A DNA stretch of 61,405 nucleotides, from positions 1 to 61,405 of the forward strand of contig JBKQWE010000084.1 of the NCBI GenBank assembly GCA_052139675.1, read 5' to 3'. This DNA comes from JBEKCB01 sp052139675 (GTDB lineage: Bacteria > Planctomycetota > Brocadiia > CAIUPP01). The notes under the pieces were generated by a model. The model was given only the letters and a program-made list of their open reading frames with translations. It did not search any database and was not told the DNA's origin. Numbering within the stretch: position 1 is the stretch's first letter; every line of letters starts with the position of its first letter. Both the position numbers and the translations under genes were made by a program. Of this stretch, positions 1-8,412 are shown piece by piece.

Positions 1-2
1 AC

Positions 3-623
3 CCGAAGGGAATCCGGGACGTGGCGGAATGGTACATCAGCACCCTCACGCGCCGCGAACATATCCGGGAGATTTTCGACCGCCAATGCGATATCGCGCT
101 CAAGAACCTGGCGCTCATTCACCAGGCAGTCGGGGACAACGTGGCGGTCATTTTCGTCAGCGGCACCGACTTCGGCACGCAGAATGCCCCCTTCATCTCA
201 CCGGACGCCTACCGCGACCTCTTCCAGCCCTTCCACCAGAAGATTAACAACTGGGTCCACCGCCATACGTCCTGGAAGAGCTTCTGCCACTCCTGCGGCT
301 CCATTGAGCCGCTGATCCCTGATCTCATCGCCGCGGGCTTCGACATTCTTAATCCGGTCCAATGCTCGGCCGCCAACATGGAGCCGGAGCGCCTGAAGAA
401 GCGATACGGAGAAAAACTGGTCTTCTGGGGCGGTCTGGTTAACACGCAGAAGACCCTTCCCTTTGGCACGGTGGCTGAAGTGGCGCAGGAAGTCGAATCT
501 CGACTCAAGATATTCAGCTCCGGCGGAGGCTACGTGGCCAACCCGGTCCACAACATCCAAGCCGGTTGCCCCGTGGAAAACGTGATCGAACTATTTCGCC
601 TTATCAGGGATATCCAGTATTAG
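3..623 (+). CDS. URO-D family protein (MtaA/CmuA-like), 5'-truncated
   Basis: The frame is open to the left window edge, so only the last ~207 residues of a protein that is usually 330-400 residues are present. The segment GFDILNPVQ, the stretch WGGLVNTQKTLPFGT and the ending GGGYVANPVHNIQAGCPVEN match the C-terminal half of the uroporphyrinogen decarboxylase superfamily, in particular paralogues used as methyltransferases or of unknown role rather than HemE. By family, the barrel binds a tetrapyrrole, corrinoid or methyl donor; the substrate cannot be told. A GTG at 21 is an internal codon, not the start. Two further URO-D-family genes lie at 49.5 and 51.4 kb, so this is a multi-paralogue genome. 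Family call firm, function open. Confidence 0.85.
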   Translation, partial: PKGIRDVAEWYISTLTRREHIREIFDRQCDIALKNLALIHQAVGDNVAVIFVSGTDFGTQNAPFISPDAYRDLFQPFHQKINNWVHRHTSWKSFCHSCGSIEPLIPDLIAAGFDILNPVQCSAANMEPERLKKRYGEKLVFWGGLVNTQKTLPFGTVAEVAQEVESRLKIFSSGGGYVANPVHNIQAGCPVENVIELFRLIRDIQY

Positions 624-923
624 ACGGTGAAACGGAAATTCACCATCTGCAGGACCTGCCCCTCCCGAAAACTTCATTCGGCATCGTGTCGGGTGCTGAA
701 GATGCCCCGCGGCGCAAAAACATCGCTCTGGCGCCGTAGTCCAGGCGACCGGAGCAGAGGCCGCATCTCGCTGCGGGGTACGCCCTTGACAGGAGGGAAT
801 CCGAGGTCCAGAATACGGCCTTTGACGGCTGACCGTCGTGCGAACGGCGGCCGCCAGGGAAATCCCGGTTGAGTAAGTCTGTCGGAATCGCGGTTGGCGA
901 TACGAACCTGGAGATAAGCGGTC
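624..923. other. 300-bp intergenic region
   Basis: No convincing gene is seen here. Short open frames on both strands have no recognisable protein content and no good ribosome-binding site. The region holds one promoter candidate for the downstream hydrolase gene. No repeat family found elsewhere in the window is present. Confidence 0.5.
786..814 (+). promoter_or_regulatory. Candidate sigma-70 promoter for the DUF5060/DUF4038 gene
   Basis: A perfect -35 TTGACA (786-791), 17-bp spacer and -10 CAGAAT (809-814) lie about 110 bp before the ATG at 924. The -10 matches consensus at four of six positions, so this is a reasonable but unproven start site. Confidence 0.45.
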
Positions 924-2639
924 ATGAAAAGATCGGCACTCCGTCTCGCCTCAGCGGCCGATGCTGAGGCTTCAACAGGCGCTCTGGGACAGAGGGAGTC
1001 CGTCGTCCGGCAGTGGGAGCCCTTTGAGATTGAGCTCCGCGCCGGGATCGAGATGACAAACCCTTATGTCGAGGGCTTGCCGGAAAACGCACGGGCATAT
1101 GTGAACGCCATCTTCCGCCGCGAGGGCGGAGGAGCCGGCCGCAGACAATACGCGGCGGCCGGATTCTGGGATGGCGGGCGCACCTGGCAGATACGATTCG
1201 CGCCGCCATTTCCCGGTAAATGGTCCTACCGCACCCTTTCAAAGGACCCTGGCCTTAATGGCAAAGAGGGAAGGTTCGTCTGCAGAGCATGGACGGAACA
1301 GGAAAAACGGGCCAACCCTGCGCGGCGGGGGCTCGTCCGCGTCTGCAAACATGGCGCCCGGCCAGGCCGCTGCTTCGAGTATGCGGATGGAACTCCGTTC
1401 CTGTGGGTAGGCGATACCTGGTGGGACTGGACCCGGCGCGGGATTTCCTTCGATAGCTTCCGGAAGGTGGCCGATGACCGGTCCGTCAAGGGCTTTAATA
1501 TCGGCCAGCTTTTCTTTGCCGGTAAGGGCTGGGGCACAGAGAGCTCTCTCCTGGACGCGGCCTGCACCCTCCCGGATATCCTCCACATCCGCAAAATTGA
1601 GCGCATGATCGCCTACGCGAATTCCAGAGGGATAACCGTCTGGGTTCACGGGTGGTGGTCACGGCCAAAGATGAAGGAGGAAATAGGCGAAGAAAACATC
1701 CGCCGCTGGTGGCGGTATATGATTCATCGCCTTGCAGCTTACAACGTGATCTGGGTGGTCGCAGGCGAGTATAACATGCACAACTACGGAGGGTTGGGAC
1801 TGCCCTTCTGGAAAAGCCTGGGAAAGATGATCAAGCGTGAGGATCCCCATGACCGTATCACCAGCGTTCACCCTACCCCGCCCGGATGGAGTGGCGGCGC
1901 AGAGGCGCCCCAGTGGTCCACGGCAGAGGTGCTGCACAGGGAGCGTTGGCTGGACTATAACCAGAGCCAGGTCGGTCATGGACGATGGTGTAACGAGATG
2001 ATCCCCTGGGTTGTCGAGCGGTCCTGCCGGCGCAGGCCGCCCAAGCCGATCGTGGTGACCGAGCCCTGGTACGAATTCGCCCAGGGAAACCCGACCGCCG
2101 CGGATATCCGCTTCGGCGCCTGGTCGGCCATGCTCTCCGGCGCCGCGGGGCATTCCTATGCCGGAGGGCACGTATGGAAAGCGCATGTTCCGGAGTGTCC
2201 CGTCCGGCCGGATATGTGGCCGATGGAGATGGGCTTTGAGACCAACACGCTGGACTATCCCGGCGCGCGGTCGCTCAGCTTTATGGCGAGCTTCCTGCGC
2301 AGCTTGCCGTGGTGGGAACTCGATCCCCATCCCGAACTGGTGACGGAGAACGCTTCGCGCTATTGCGCGGCCATCCCTGGAAAGCTATATATCGTCTATC
2401 TTCGCTGGGGCGGCGCCGCGAAGATTGACCTGTGCCGCTCCTCCGAGCAGGATTCGTTTAGATATGAATGGTTGGACCTGGCCGATGCGAAAGTGCGGGA
2501 CGGCGGCGTTGTCCACGGCGGAGCGGTCCGGGCCTTTCAGGCGCCAGGGGATTCTCCGGGAAGCCCGCAAAGCAAGGATTGGGTTCTGTACATCCATCGT
2601 GGCGGCGGAAAACGCGGTAAATGGTCAGACAGGGCTTAG
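924..2639 (+). CDS. DUF5060 + DUF4038 (apiosidase-like) glycoside hydrolase
   Basis: 571 residues, no signal peptide. Residues ~25-130 look like a DUF5060 beta-sandwich (FWDGGRTWQIRFAPPFPGKW), and residues ~145-450 like the DUF4038 TIM barrel of GH140-type hydrolases, beginning with GTPFLWVGDTWWDWTRRG. The AGEYNMHNYGG and VVTEPWYEF stretches carry Glu residues in positions that could be the acid/base and nucleophile (inference). Members of this class remove apiose or related sugars from plant polysaccharides, or are uncharacterised. The ATG is preceded by GGAG at suitable spacing. The stop lies 19 bp inside the longest form of the next gene. A second DUF4038 gene at 5.9 kb suggests a carbohydrate-degradation cluster. 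Confidence 0.8.
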   Translation: MKRSALRLASAADAEASTGALGQRESVVRQWEPFEIELRAGIEMTNPYVEGLPENARAYVNAIFRREGGGAGRRQYAAAGFWDGGRTWQIRFAPPFPGKWSYRTLSKDPGLNGKEGRFVCRAWTEQEKRANPARRGLVRVCKHGARPGRCFEYADGTPFLWVGDTWWDWTRRGISFDSFRKVADDRSVKGFNIGQLFFAGKGWGTESSLLDAACTLPDILHIRKIERMIAYANSRGITVWVHGWWSRPKMKEEIGEENIRRWWRYMIHRLAAYNVIWVVAGEYNMHNYGGLGLPFWKSLGKMIKREDPHDRITSVHPTPPGWSGGAEAPQWSTAEVLHRERWLDYNQSQVGHGRWCNEMIPWVVERSCRRRPPKPIVVTEPWYEFAQGNPTAADIRFGAWSAMLSGAAGHSYAGGHVWKAHVPECPVRPDMWPMEMGFETNTLDYPGARSLSFMASFLRSLPWWELDPHPELVTENASRYCAAIPGKLYIVYLRWGGAAKIDLCRSSEQDSFRYEWLDLADAKVRDGGVVHGGAVRAFQAPGDSPGSPQSKDWVLYIHRGGGKRGKWSDRA

Positions 2640-3577
2640 GCGCCGCCTGTCTCTCCCGAAAACCATCTGCCGTCAAACAGTTCGACCCGATAGCGGCGGC
2701 CCGTCATGGAGAGAGCGGCCATCCGGCGGATTCCGGTCAATCGCGTGCGGAGCAGGATCTGGTGAACGCACTTGACGCCCTGACGGAAAGCCGGGGGCCG
2801 GCACTCTGCTGGACCCGGAATGCCGGTTGGCTGCTTGGACATCAGGGCATGCTGATCGGGATTGACCTCGACCTGGAGCCGCCCGGCCATCGGCTCGCGG
2901 AGCCGCGCATCCACGTTGAGGAGGTCGCTCCCAGGCTCTCCGCGCTCTTCATCACGCACGGCGATGACGACCACTTCAACACTTTCACCTGCCGCGCGCT
3001 GGCGGCGAAATCCCAATGCCGTTTTGTCCTGCCCGCCAACTGCACCGTCAAGGCCATGACGCAGGTCGGAATACCCGAGGAACGGATTCACGTCGTCGCG
3101 TCCAGGCCGCAGCCGGCCGGCGTGCGGCGGCCCGCGGTCCCGGACGGCCATTTCTTTCCCTTCGAGATGCTCGGAATCCAGGTCGCGCCCCAGCGCGCGC
3201 TCCACGGCCATCGCCACGGCGCAGTCTGGGCCTCGGCGAACCTCGACGATTGCGGCTACCTTCTGACCATCGGCGGCAAAAAGGTCTTCCACCCCGGCGA
3301 CACCGTGCTCCTGGACGATCATCTCGCGCTGGGCCGGCTCGACGTGCTGTTCATCTCTCCGACCGAGCACAATATGCACGTCGAGCGGGCCGCCTTCCTG
3401 ATCGAGCACCTCAAGCCGGAGTACGTCTTCCCGCAGCATTTCGGAACGTACCGGGTCACGCCCGAGAACGCTTTCTGGACCGTAGGCTACCCGGACGAAT
3501 TAGCCCTCGCGCTTTCCGAGAAAATGCGGTCCCGGTACCACAAGCCGGATGAGGCCGCCGTTTTCGTCATCGAATAA
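2621..3577 (+). CDS. MBL-fold metal-dependent hydrolase (UPF0173/UlaG-like)
   Basis: The metallo-beta-lactamase signature THGDDDHFN is at residues ~112-120 of the longest form. Later ligand regions include RALHGHRHG, FHPGDT and PQHFGTYR. This architecture (short HxxxDH motif, ~270 residues) resembles the UPF0173/UlaG-like branch, which hydrolyses small-molecule esters or lactones; the substrate is unknown. Start choice is open: ATG 2621 would overlap the upstream gene by 19 bp and gives ~47 residues of low-complexity leader. GTG 2762 is preceded by AGGA and starts just before the fold, so it may be the true start. Position after the hydrolase suggests co-transcription. Confidence 0.75.
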   Translation: MVRQGLGAACLSRKPSAVKQFDPIAAARHGESGHPADSGQSRAEQDLVNALDALTESRGPALCWTRNAGWLLGHQGMLIGIDLDLEPPGHRLAEPRIHVEEVAPRLSALFITHGDDDHFNTFTCRALAAKSQCRFVLPANCTVKAMTQVGIPEERIHVVASRPQPAGVRRPAVPDGHFFPFEMLGIQVAPQRALHGHRHGAVWASANLDDCGYLLTIGGKKVFHPGDTVLLDDHLALGRLDVLFISPTEHNMHVERAAFLIEHLKPEYVFPQHFGTYRVTPENAFWTVGYPDELALALSEKMRSRYHKPDEAAVFVIE

Positions 3578-3613
3578 GGGATTTTTCAATCCACGCCTTT
3601 TAGGGAGACCGTT

Positions 3614-5887
3614 ATGACGTTCACGCAGAATCTTGGCCTGACGCTGCCGTCCATCGTCGCGCTGGCGCTCACCGGCTCTATTGCCTCCACGGGTTGGGCG
3701 GCCGATTGGGAGCACGTGCAGGAGATCAAGAAGACGCTGTTGACCGCCACGGCTCAACACGCCATGGAGCAGCAGAAGACGACCGCCGCGGAACCGGTGG
3801 CCATCGCCTTTCCGGCGGACGTGTCGGCCGGCGGCGGGCTGAAGCTCACCGCCAAGTCGGCCGATTCGCTGGCCATCGAAGTCATGGCCGAGCCGGAAGC
3901 GTGGGACAAAAGTCCGGCGTCGTGCGTGCGCATTAAGCTGCCCAAGGCGACGGACGTGGTCACCCACTACAGCGGGTTGACCTTCAACATCAAGACCGAG
4001 GAGGGCTGCTCGCCGGAAGTGCGGCTGGGGTTCCGGCTCGTCGGCGCGGGCGGCCGGCAGATCGCCGAGATGCGGCCGCGCATTCCAGCGCTGAGTCCCT
4101 GGGGCGAGAATCCGCGCGAGGTCTATCTCGACTGGGGGTCCATCGGCTACGGCCGGGAAGCCGAGGTCATGGGGACGCTGCAATCCGTCGAGGCCATCGA
4201 GATCACCGCGGCGGGGATCCAGCGGGCCCCAAAGAAAGACCCGAGCGCGGGGCCGCAAGCCGCGAAGTTCACCATCGCGGACCTGCGGCTCGTGGATTAC
4301 CTCAAGGGATCCTACGATCCGAGCCGGCAGTGGCTGCAGTTCGACGAGTCGTCCGGCAAATGGAAGCCGGGCAGCGAGCGCGACCTGACCTTGCAGCACC
4401 GCACGCAGGAAGTCAGCGGCATCGTGGCCAGATTCGGCGGCGAAGCGGGGCTGAAGTCGGCCATCGCCTCGCTCGACTTCGCAGCGCGCACGCAGTGCTG
4501 GGATGGATCGTTCCTGGACGGCCGCCGCCCGCCGCACACCGTGGCCAGCGGCGAGTACACCTTCGGCTTCACGATTTACGGTTTGCTCGACGGTTATCAG
4601 GCCCTGGAGCAGGCCCATCGGCCCGAGTTGGCCGAGAAGCTGGCCTTCGGCCCGACGACTCTGACGCGCCGCGAAGCCTATCAGCGGATGCTCTACCGCG
4701 GAGCCATGGCCCGCACCGCCGCCCTGCCTTCGCAGTATCGCGACGACATCATCGGCGGCGACACGCTCATGACCGGCGCCAACCGCGTGCTCGGTTACGC
4801 CATCGCCATGCGCGAGGTGGCCGACGTGCTGACCGACGCCGCCCGCAGGAAGGAAGTGCTCGACCATTACCAGCCGGTCATGCAGCAGATCGCCGACGCC
4901 CAGGGCAAATATTCCGGCGGGTTCCCGCTGCTCGGCGAAGGCGACCGGTTCGACGGCCGCGGCATTCACTACGACGCCGGCTACGTCCGCACGCACATGG
5001 ACTTCCTGGTCGTCGGCGTGCAGCGGACGGGCGACCCGCTGCTGGTGAAGATGCTCGAACGCTACCAGACGGTCTTCGCCGCGGCGATGGACTCCACCGG
5101 GACAGGCATCCTGCCGCTGATTTCCGAGCGGCACCAGGGCCGGGAGCCGGTGGAGCTGATCCTGCCCGACGCCACCGCCCAGGTCGGCCTGAAGCACAAG
5201 CTGCCCATCATCGCCCAGTGGGGCTACAACGTCGGCATGCCCGTCTGGACCAACTGGGAGCGGCGGCCGGGCAACCATTTCAGCTACGCGTCGCATGCCC
5301 GCGGCTATCCGCTGGGCGCTCACATGAGCATCCTGGTTGACGACATGACGGCCGTGCCGCCGCCGAAAGACCTGGGGTATCTCTTCCCGCGGCAATATCC
5401 GGTCTGGTCCACGCGGACCTTCACCAAGGACGGCCGGTTGACGCGGACTTCGACGATGACCATCCGGCCCGACGGCACGCAGGCGAGCGACTTTGTGATC
5501 GCGGTCGGCGAATACCCGGTGACGGTCGGCGTGCCGGTGGCGATCAAGAGTCCGCAGGGCGCGGTCGCGGCGGTGGCCGAGAAACTCAGCGGCTGGCCCA
5601 AGTTGCTGCCGGCGGACGCGGAGATCGAAATTTCCGGCGACTTGGCCGCCAAGGGGCGAATCGGCCAGGCGTTCCAGTGGGTCATCGCCAAGCCGACGCA
5701 CCTGGTCATCACCGGTCCGACGACCACCCCGCCGCCCGAGGCCGGCACGCCGCCGGAACCGCTGCGGGCGGAATTGACCCTCTCGCCGGCCCCGGGCACG
5801 GCGCCGGAGAAGGGCGCCCTGCCGATTGAACTGACGGTGCTGCGCGGCACAGTACCTTACAAGTACGTAACGGTTCCGGCGAAGTAA
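3614..5887 (+). CDS. Secreted protein of unknown family (possible alpha/alpha toroid)
   Basis: 757 residues with an N-terminal signal peptide (hydrophobic LPSIVALALTGSIAS, likely cleavage after GWA). Residues ~40-240 read as a beta-sandwich (LTFNIKTEEGCSPEVRLGF), perhaps a carbohydrate-binding domain. Residues ~250-590 are helix-rich with aromatic and His motifs (FGFTIYGLLDGYQAL, GRGIHYDAGYVRTHMDF) as in toroid-fold polysaccharide lyases and hydrolases. The C-terminus is Pro-rich with another beta-type region. I do not recognise a named family. It sits between two DUF4038-type hydrolases, so a role in polysaccharide breakdown is inferred from context only. Start ATG has GGGAG upstream (TTTTAGGGAGACCGTT). 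Confidence 0.7.
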   Translation: MTFTQNLGLTLPSIVALALTGSIASTGWAADWEHVQEIKKTLLTATAQHAMEQQKTTAAEPVAIAFPADVSAGGGLKLTAKSADSLAIEVMAEPEAWDKSPASCVRIKLPKATDVVTHYSGLTFNIKTEEGCSPEVRLGFRLVGAGGRQIAEMRPRIPALSPWGENPREVYLDWGSIGYGREAEVMGTLQSVEAIEITAAGIQRAPKKDPSAGPQAAKFTIADLRLVDYLKGSYDPSRQWLQFDESSGKWKPGSERDLTLQHRTQEVSGIVARFGGEAGLKSAIASLDFAARTQCWDGSFLDGRRPPHTVASGEYTFGFTIYGLLDGYQALEQAHRPELAEKLAFGPTTLTRREAYQRMLYRGAMARTAALPSQYRDDIIGGDTLMTGANRVLGYAIAMREVADVLTDAARRKEVLDHYQPVMQQIADAQGKYSGGFPLLGEGDRFDGRGIHYDAGYVRTHMDFLVVGVQRTGDPLLVKMLERYQTVFAAAMDSTGTGILPLISERHQGREPVELILPDATAQVGLKHKLPIIAQWGYNVGMPVWTNWERRPGNHFSYASHARGYPLGAHMSILVDDMTAVPPPKDLGYLFPRQYPVWSTRTFTKDGRLTRTSTMTIRPDGTQASDFVIAVGEYPVTVGVPVAIKSPQGAVAAVAEKLSGWPKLLPADAEIEISGDLAAKGRIGQAFQWVIAKPTHLVITGPTTTPPPEAGTPPEPLRAELTLSPAPGTAPEKGALPIELTVLRGTVPYKYVTVPAK

Positions 5888-5910
5888 CAAAATTCAAACA
5901 GGAGCCTCTT

Positions 5911-7308
5911 ATGGCCATGTCGTTCGTCAGGCTGAGCAAGCCGCTGTTTCCGTCGCCGGGTTCCGTGAAGAGCCTGCGATTCAAGGTGTCGCCGAATGGC
6001 CGGTATCTGATGACCGCGGAGGGCAGGCCGTTCTATTACCTGGCCGACACCGCATGGACGCTGTTCAAGCGGCTGAACCATGAAGAAGCGGACGTCTATT
6101 TCGAGAACCGCGTGGCGCGCGGTTTCACGGCGATCCAGGCGTATTGCCTGCGCGGGTTGCACGCGGCGAACCTCTACGGGGATTATCCGCTCCTCGACCG
6201 CGACCCGACCAGGCCCAATGAGGCCTTCTTCCGGAACATTGACTACCTTGTGAACCGCGCGAACGAGCTCGGGCTGGTGATGGGAATCGTCACCTGCGTC
6301 GGCGAGCACGTGCGCAAGCGCGGGTATGACGAGCAGATCTTCACCGAATCCAACGCATTCGCCTTCGGCAAGTTTCTCGGAAGCCGGTACAAGGACAACG
6401 CGGTGATCTGGTACCTGGGCGGCGACCGGTCGCCGATGGATGATTTCCCCGTCTGGACGGCGATGGCCCGCGGGCTGAAGGAAGGAAGCGCGGGGCGGCA
6501 ACTGGTCTCCTATCATGGCCACGGCCCATCCCCGGGCTTCCAGGGATATTCCTCATCCTTCTGGCTTCACAACATGGACTGGCTCGATTTCAACACGATC
6601 CAGTCTTCCTGGCAGTGGGGCACGCTCTGCTACGAGTTCGTGACGCATGACTACCTGATGCAGCCGCCGAAGCCGACGATTGACATGGAGTTCCGGTATG
6701 AGAACCACATTCCGTCGGCGAACAGCAAGCAGCCGCGCATCAACGCGCACCAGATCCGCGAGGCGGGTTACTGGAACATGCTCGCCGGGGCGGCGGGACT
6801 CGGTTACGGCGCACAGGACATCTGGCAGTTCTTCGAGGCCGGCAACCCCAGGCTGTCCTACGCGGATTATTCGCTGTTCATGAAGGAGCAGACGGCCACG
6901 TACAATTGGCGCGACGCGATCAACTACGAAGGCTCGTACTGCATGGGCCTGCTGCGGCGCCTGCTGGAGATGCGGCCCTGGCATCAGCTCGTGCCGGACC
7001 AGGGCCTGATCCACTTCGGCCAGGGGATTCTCGAAGACCACATCCAGTCGGCGCGCGCGGCGGACGGCGCCTTCGCGCTGGCCTACACGCCGTTCGGCCA
7101 TCCCTTCACCGTGCAGATGGACCGCATCGCCGGCGCGAGGGTCAAAGCGCACTGGTATGACCCGCGGACAGGCCGCTGGAAATTCATCGCCGAGTACCCG
7201 AACACCGGCACGCAGGTCTTCGTCCCGCCGTACACCGGCGATCAGATGGACTGGGCGCTGGTGCTCGACGACGACGCTCGAAACCTGCCGGTCGCAGACC
7301 CGGAGTAG
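5911..7308 (+). CDS. DUF4038 glycoside hydrolase with C-terminal collagen-binding-like domain (GH140-like)
   Basis: 465 residues. Residues ~25-360 carry the DUF4038 barrel: NGRYLMTAEGRPFYYLADTA, then ARGFTAIQAYCLRGLHAANL and NAVIWYLGGDRSP. Residues ~385-455 match the small beta domain annotated as putative collagen-binding (VKAHWYDPRTGRWKFIAEYP). This two-domain layout is typical of the GH140 apiosidase-like family. The Asp in LGGDRSP and the Glu in TIDMEFRYEN are possible catalytic residues (inference). No signal peptide is evident although the upstream neighbour has one. AGGAG precedes the ATG. The gene follows its neighbour after 23 bp and is probably in the same transcript. Confidence 0.82.
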   Translation: MAMSFVRLSKPLFPSPGSVKSLRFKVSPNGRYLMTAEGRPFYYLADTAWTLFKRLNHEEADVYFENRVARGFTAIQAYCLRGLHAANLYGDYPLLDRDPTRPNEAFFRNIDYLVNRANELGLVMGIVTCVGEHVRKRGYDEQIFTESNAFAFGKFLGSRYKDNAVIWYLGGDRSPMDDFPVWTAMARGLKEGSAGRQLVSYHGHGPSPGFQGYSSSFWLHNMDWLDFNTIQSSWQWGTLCYEFVTHDYLMQPPKPTIDMEFRYENHIPSANSKQPRINAHQIREAGYWNMLAGAAGLGYGAQDIWQFFEAGNPRLSYADYSLFMKEQTATYNWRDAINYEGSYCMGLLRRLLEMRPWHQLVPDQGLIHFGQGILEDHIQSARAADGAFALAYTPFGHPFTVQMDRIAGARVKAHWYDPRTGRWKFIAEYPNTGTQVFVPPYTGDQMDWALVLDDDARNLPVADPE

Positions 7309-7364
7309 GCGCCGCGCAGGGGCGCACGCCGCGCGCCGGCAACCCTTGAAGGTGTGAGATGCTT

Positions 7365-7391
7365 CGCTGCGCTCAGCCAGAGCGCGCAGCG
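7365..7391. terminator. Hairpin between convergent genes, possible bidirectional terminator
   Basis: An 8-bp perfect stem (CGCTGCGC / GCGCAGCG) with an 11-nt loop lies between the stop of the plus-strand hydrolase and the end of the minus-strand cyclase. There is no T-run. The flanking words (GATGCTTCGCTGCGCTCAG, GACATGACGCC) resemble a dispersed palindromic repeat seen in many genomes, so it may be a repeat rather than a dedicated terminator. Confidence 0.35.
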
Positions 7392-7448
7392 TACTGCGCG
7401 CGACATGACGCCGGCTGACCCTATCTGAGTTACTTCAGGGACGCCACA

Positions 7449-8393
7449 CTAGAAGACGGCAATCGGGTTGAACAGCGACCCGGTGCCTCTCGGCAACCGC
7501 AGCGGCGCCAGGACCACCATGAACTCCTGCCGCTTCTCTTCCTCCACGACTTTGACCAGCTCTTCGAACTGCAGGCTGTCGGCCACGCACATTCCCATGG
7601 CCGCGACCTGAAGCGCGTGAACCGGAAACGACATCCCCTCGACGTTGCAGGGCACGGTCTCGCCATCGCCGTCGGGAAGGAAAACGGCGACTTTTCTCTC
7701 GTGCAGCAGGCCCATGGCGCCGGCGTGGAGTCCGGCTTTGCCTTCGCCCCCGTAGTTGTTGTCCCACGGCCCCAGCTCAAGCCTGCGGCGGTGGTGACCG
7801 GTGCGAAAGACCAGCATATCGCCCTGGCCGAGGCTGACGCCCTGGGCTTTTTCCGCCGACTCCAATTCCTCGGCCGTCACGGCCTCGCCCGGTTCGAGCC
7901 ACTGGACGCCGCGCAGCTTCGGAATATCCAGCAGGACGCCCCGGCCTACGATTCCCTGCGCATACGCCGTGACATCCAGCGTTGTGGGACCCTGCGAAGT
8001 CACGCTCGCGGCGGGCTTGCCGTTGTACAGCTTCCCCTTGTAGCTGATGTGGCAGAGCGCATCCATGTGCGTGTGGCAATCGCCGTGGAAGATGCTGGCG
8101 AAGTAGTCCACGGCGAAACGCGGTTCGCCCTGTGGCACGGCCAGGTCGTGATTGCGGACCATGTAATGCGCCGGCGGCGCGGGGTTGTCGGGCCCCGCCG
8201 TTTTGTTGATCGGTATGGCCAGCGACACGCTCCGCCCGGATTTCACCAGCCCGGCGGCGCGGCGGACGTGCTCCGGCGTGATGTAGTTGAGCGTGCCCCG
8301 CTCGTCGTCCGGCCCCCATTTTCCCCAATTGCAGACCCTTTGGAACAGTTGCTCGAATTCTTCCTTCGATATTCGGGCCGGCGGAGTCTTCAC
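7449..8393 (-). CDS. Cyclase family protein (kynurenine formamidase-like)
   Basis: 314 residues from a GTG at 8393, chosen because CAGGAGA sits just upstream; the frame stays open for another 176 codons but those overlap the upstream gene and encode nothing coherent. The metal-binding motif of the cyclase/formamidase (KynB-like) family is clear: H103, H107, H109, D111 and H115 in IFHGDCHTHMDALCH. Family members hydrolyse N-formyl-kynurenine or cyclic amides and esters; the long form with a WGPDDERGTLN stretch is the bacterial 'cyclase' subtype of unknown substrate. It is the third gene of a minus-strand operon, 19 bp after the PLP gene. A second, shorter cyclase is encoded divergently at 10.8 kb. 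Confidence 0.85.
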   Translation of the reverse strand: MKTPPARISKEEFEQLFQRVCNWGKWGPDDERGTLNYITPEHVRRAAGLVKSGRSVSLAIPINKTAGPDNPAPPAHYMVRNHDLAVPQGEPRFAVDYFASIFHGDCHTHMDALCHISYKGKLYNGKPAASVTSQGPTTLDVTAYAQGIVGRGVLLDIPKLRGVQWLEPGEAVTAEELESAEKAQGVSLGQGDMLVFRTGHHRRRLELGPWDNNYGGEGKAGLHAGAMGLLHERKVAVFLPDGDGETVPCNVEGMSFPVHALQVAAMGMCVADSLQFEELVKVVEEEKRQEFMVVLAPLRLPRGTGSLFNPIAVF

Positions 8394-8412
8394 GGCGCTC
8401 TCCTGTTGAACA

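Noticed and set aside
627..925. Two short open frames in the first intergenic region
   Set aside because: No ribosome-binding site and no similarity to known families; composition like spacer DNA.
3500..5890. Long open frame of ~800 codons on the minus strand opposite the secreted protein gene
   Set aside because: Translation is Arg/Gly/Ala/His-rich with no domain; it is the mirror of a GC-rich gene whose own strand has a signal peptide, Shine-Dalgarno site and coherent sequence.
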